Shown: in pieces, positions 62,660 to 64,000 of the stretch | Layout of the letters: every line of letters starts with the position of its first letter | How positions within the stretch are numbered: position 1 is the first letter of the stretch | Source: Ricinus communis | Lineage: Eukaryota; Streptophyta; Magnoliopsida; Malpighiales; Euphorbiaceae | Assembly: GCF_019578655.1 (NCBI RefSeq) | Contig: NC_063263.1 | Coordinates: 11,965,001-12,029,000 of the forward strand | Length of the DNA: 64,000 nt | Direction of reading: 5' to 3' | Position numbers and translations under genes: made by a program | The notes under the pieces: model-generated | The model's input: the letters and a program-made list of their open reading frames with translations, nothing else | Told to the model about the DNA's origin: nothing | The model's database searches: none

Positions 62660-64000
62660 ATTTAATTGTTTAAATTTATAAGTAAAATAAGCAAAAGATT
62701 TAAAGTGTAATTTTGGCCGACCTCATTAATTAAATTTATGTCTATCTAATTTGTTTCAAATCTAACAAGCATTCTTTTCATGAGATATACTAGACAAATA
62801 GTATGATAATATAAACCTATAAGGTCATATGTTATTATTTTACTCAAGGGAGATTCTTATTTAAATTTAGTGTATACACTGCAATTAATAGAAGAGTATC
62901 ATTTATAAATATATATAAATGTTTTATATTTTGATATAAGACGATTGACATATATTTTATTATTTAAAACTAATAAATATATAATAATCATCTCTCTAAT
63001 TGCTATATATATGATTACATACACCAAGTTTGTGTAATAATAAGTTGAAAGGATGGCACTATTATCATAACTAACATTATTAGGGCAAAAGCAACACACC
63101 CAATTAAATTTTAAATTAAAATAAATGTTCAATTTTTTTTAATTGAAATATATATTGAGTTTAATGATTTCTATAAAATTTTTGGAGGGATGATAGTCTT
63201 CCGCTTTCTTTCCTTCTTATAATTTACATGTATGTATACAAGTAAGAAATTAATTTCTTAATTCGATAATTATTGTTTATTGCCATTCAAAATTATTTAT
63301 TTTGATAATTTTATTAGCTTATTATAAATTTAGTTTTAGATATTAAATAACTTTTTTTTAATTAAACCAATTATTATTTATTTTAAAGTTAGCCTTTTTA
63401 TTTTTTATTAGAATCATATTTTGAGTATTACTTAATATAATTTTAATAAAATTATTTTTTCTTCTAAAAAGATAATTACATTTTTTATGTCTGGATTAAT
63501 AAGAAAATGACAATTGAGTGGTTGAACCTTTAAAACTAATAATTAAGTATGGTAATTTGTAAAAAATAACAAAATAATACTTTTAATTGGTGATTTCAAA
63601 TTGAAATGGTTGCATGCCTGAGTGGAAGGAAAGAAATTATTGAACTTATAAAAAAACTAACGTAGATTCTTAAGTGACATATCCTTAGGATAAATTCTTT
63701 ATCTCATAAATGTTTCTGTAACCTTTTTCCTTCAACTTTCTTCTTCTAACCTTTATTTTCTTTCTTCAATTTCTATTTTCCTCAACTCTGCTTCTCTAAC
63801 TTATATTTTCTTCATTTCCTCGTCCCGCTTTTTCTATTTCTGTTGTTAAAAAAAGGCTATGGTGATGATAATCTTTCTTTATGGCAAATCTCTAATCTTC
63901 AATTTAATAATTCTAATTTCTAATTCCCAGCTCATAATCTTAATATTCTATTGCACTATAAAGTTCTAATGACTTGATAAAAATATTTTTATATCTGATA
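62660..64000. other. AT-rich intergenic sequence to the window end
   Basis: No gene seen. The minus frame at 62899-63132 is an AT-rich artefact. A CT-rich stretch at about 63725-63845 (TTTCTTCTTCTAAC-type) could be the leader of a gene beyond the right edge, but there is no reading frame to support it. Confidence 0.5.

Noticed and set aside
1..64000. Search for CRISPR arrays, operons, bacterial insertion sequences or rRNA
   Set aside because: None seen; intron-bearing genes and plant-specific families show this is plant nuclear DNA.

Overview
The window is nuclear DNA of a flowering plant, most likely a eudicot. It is very AT-rich, genes have GT-AG introns, and intergenic stretches are full of A/T runs, (TA)n tracts and small transposon debris. 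The protein set (LEP-type ERF, mitochondrial NUDT12/13-type Nudix hydrolase, calcium-regulated ATP-Mg/Pi carrier, chloroplast HISN2, chalcone synthase) is typical of a rosid-like eudicot. I did not fix the genus.

Layout: 1-750 holds the 5' end of a minus-strand gene that leaves the window. 750-7,700 is AT-rich intergenic DNA with one decayed coding-looking fragment. 7,778-8,293 (-) is a B3-domain protein. 10,311-11,123 (-) is a LEAFY PETIOLE-like AP2/ERF factor with two SINE-like repeats just upstream. 17,963-20,854 (-) is a five-exon Nudix hydrolase. 21.4-31.7 kb is a repeat-rich gene desert. 31,722-34,210 (-) is a four-exon EF-hand/mitochondrial carrier protein. 35.4-35.9 kb is a short tandem array, and 36.7-37.5 kb is a frameshifted pseudogene. 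37.7-40.3 kb (-) is a CCHC/GRF zinc-finger gene whose second exon is split by a Mutator-like MITE with a 9-bp target duplication. 46,856-49,117 (+) is HISN2, converging on a small secreted cysteine-rich protein gene at 49,466-49,756 (-). 52.2-53.0 kb holds an RNase H remnant of a retroelement and a separate foldback element. 60,651-62,303 (+) is chalcone synthase with a recognisable light/phenylpropanoid promoter.

The genes are independent single-copy-style plant loci, not an operon or cluster. They cover development (LEP, B3), nucleotide housekeeping (Nudix), mitochondrial adenine-nucleotide transport, histidine synthesis in plastids and flavonoid synthesis. I found no new multi-gene system. 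The most informative novelty is the MITE insertion that breaks the zinc-finger gene's reading frame and supplies its own potential splice sites. Exon borders were read by eye from splice motifs and frame continuity, without transcript evidence.
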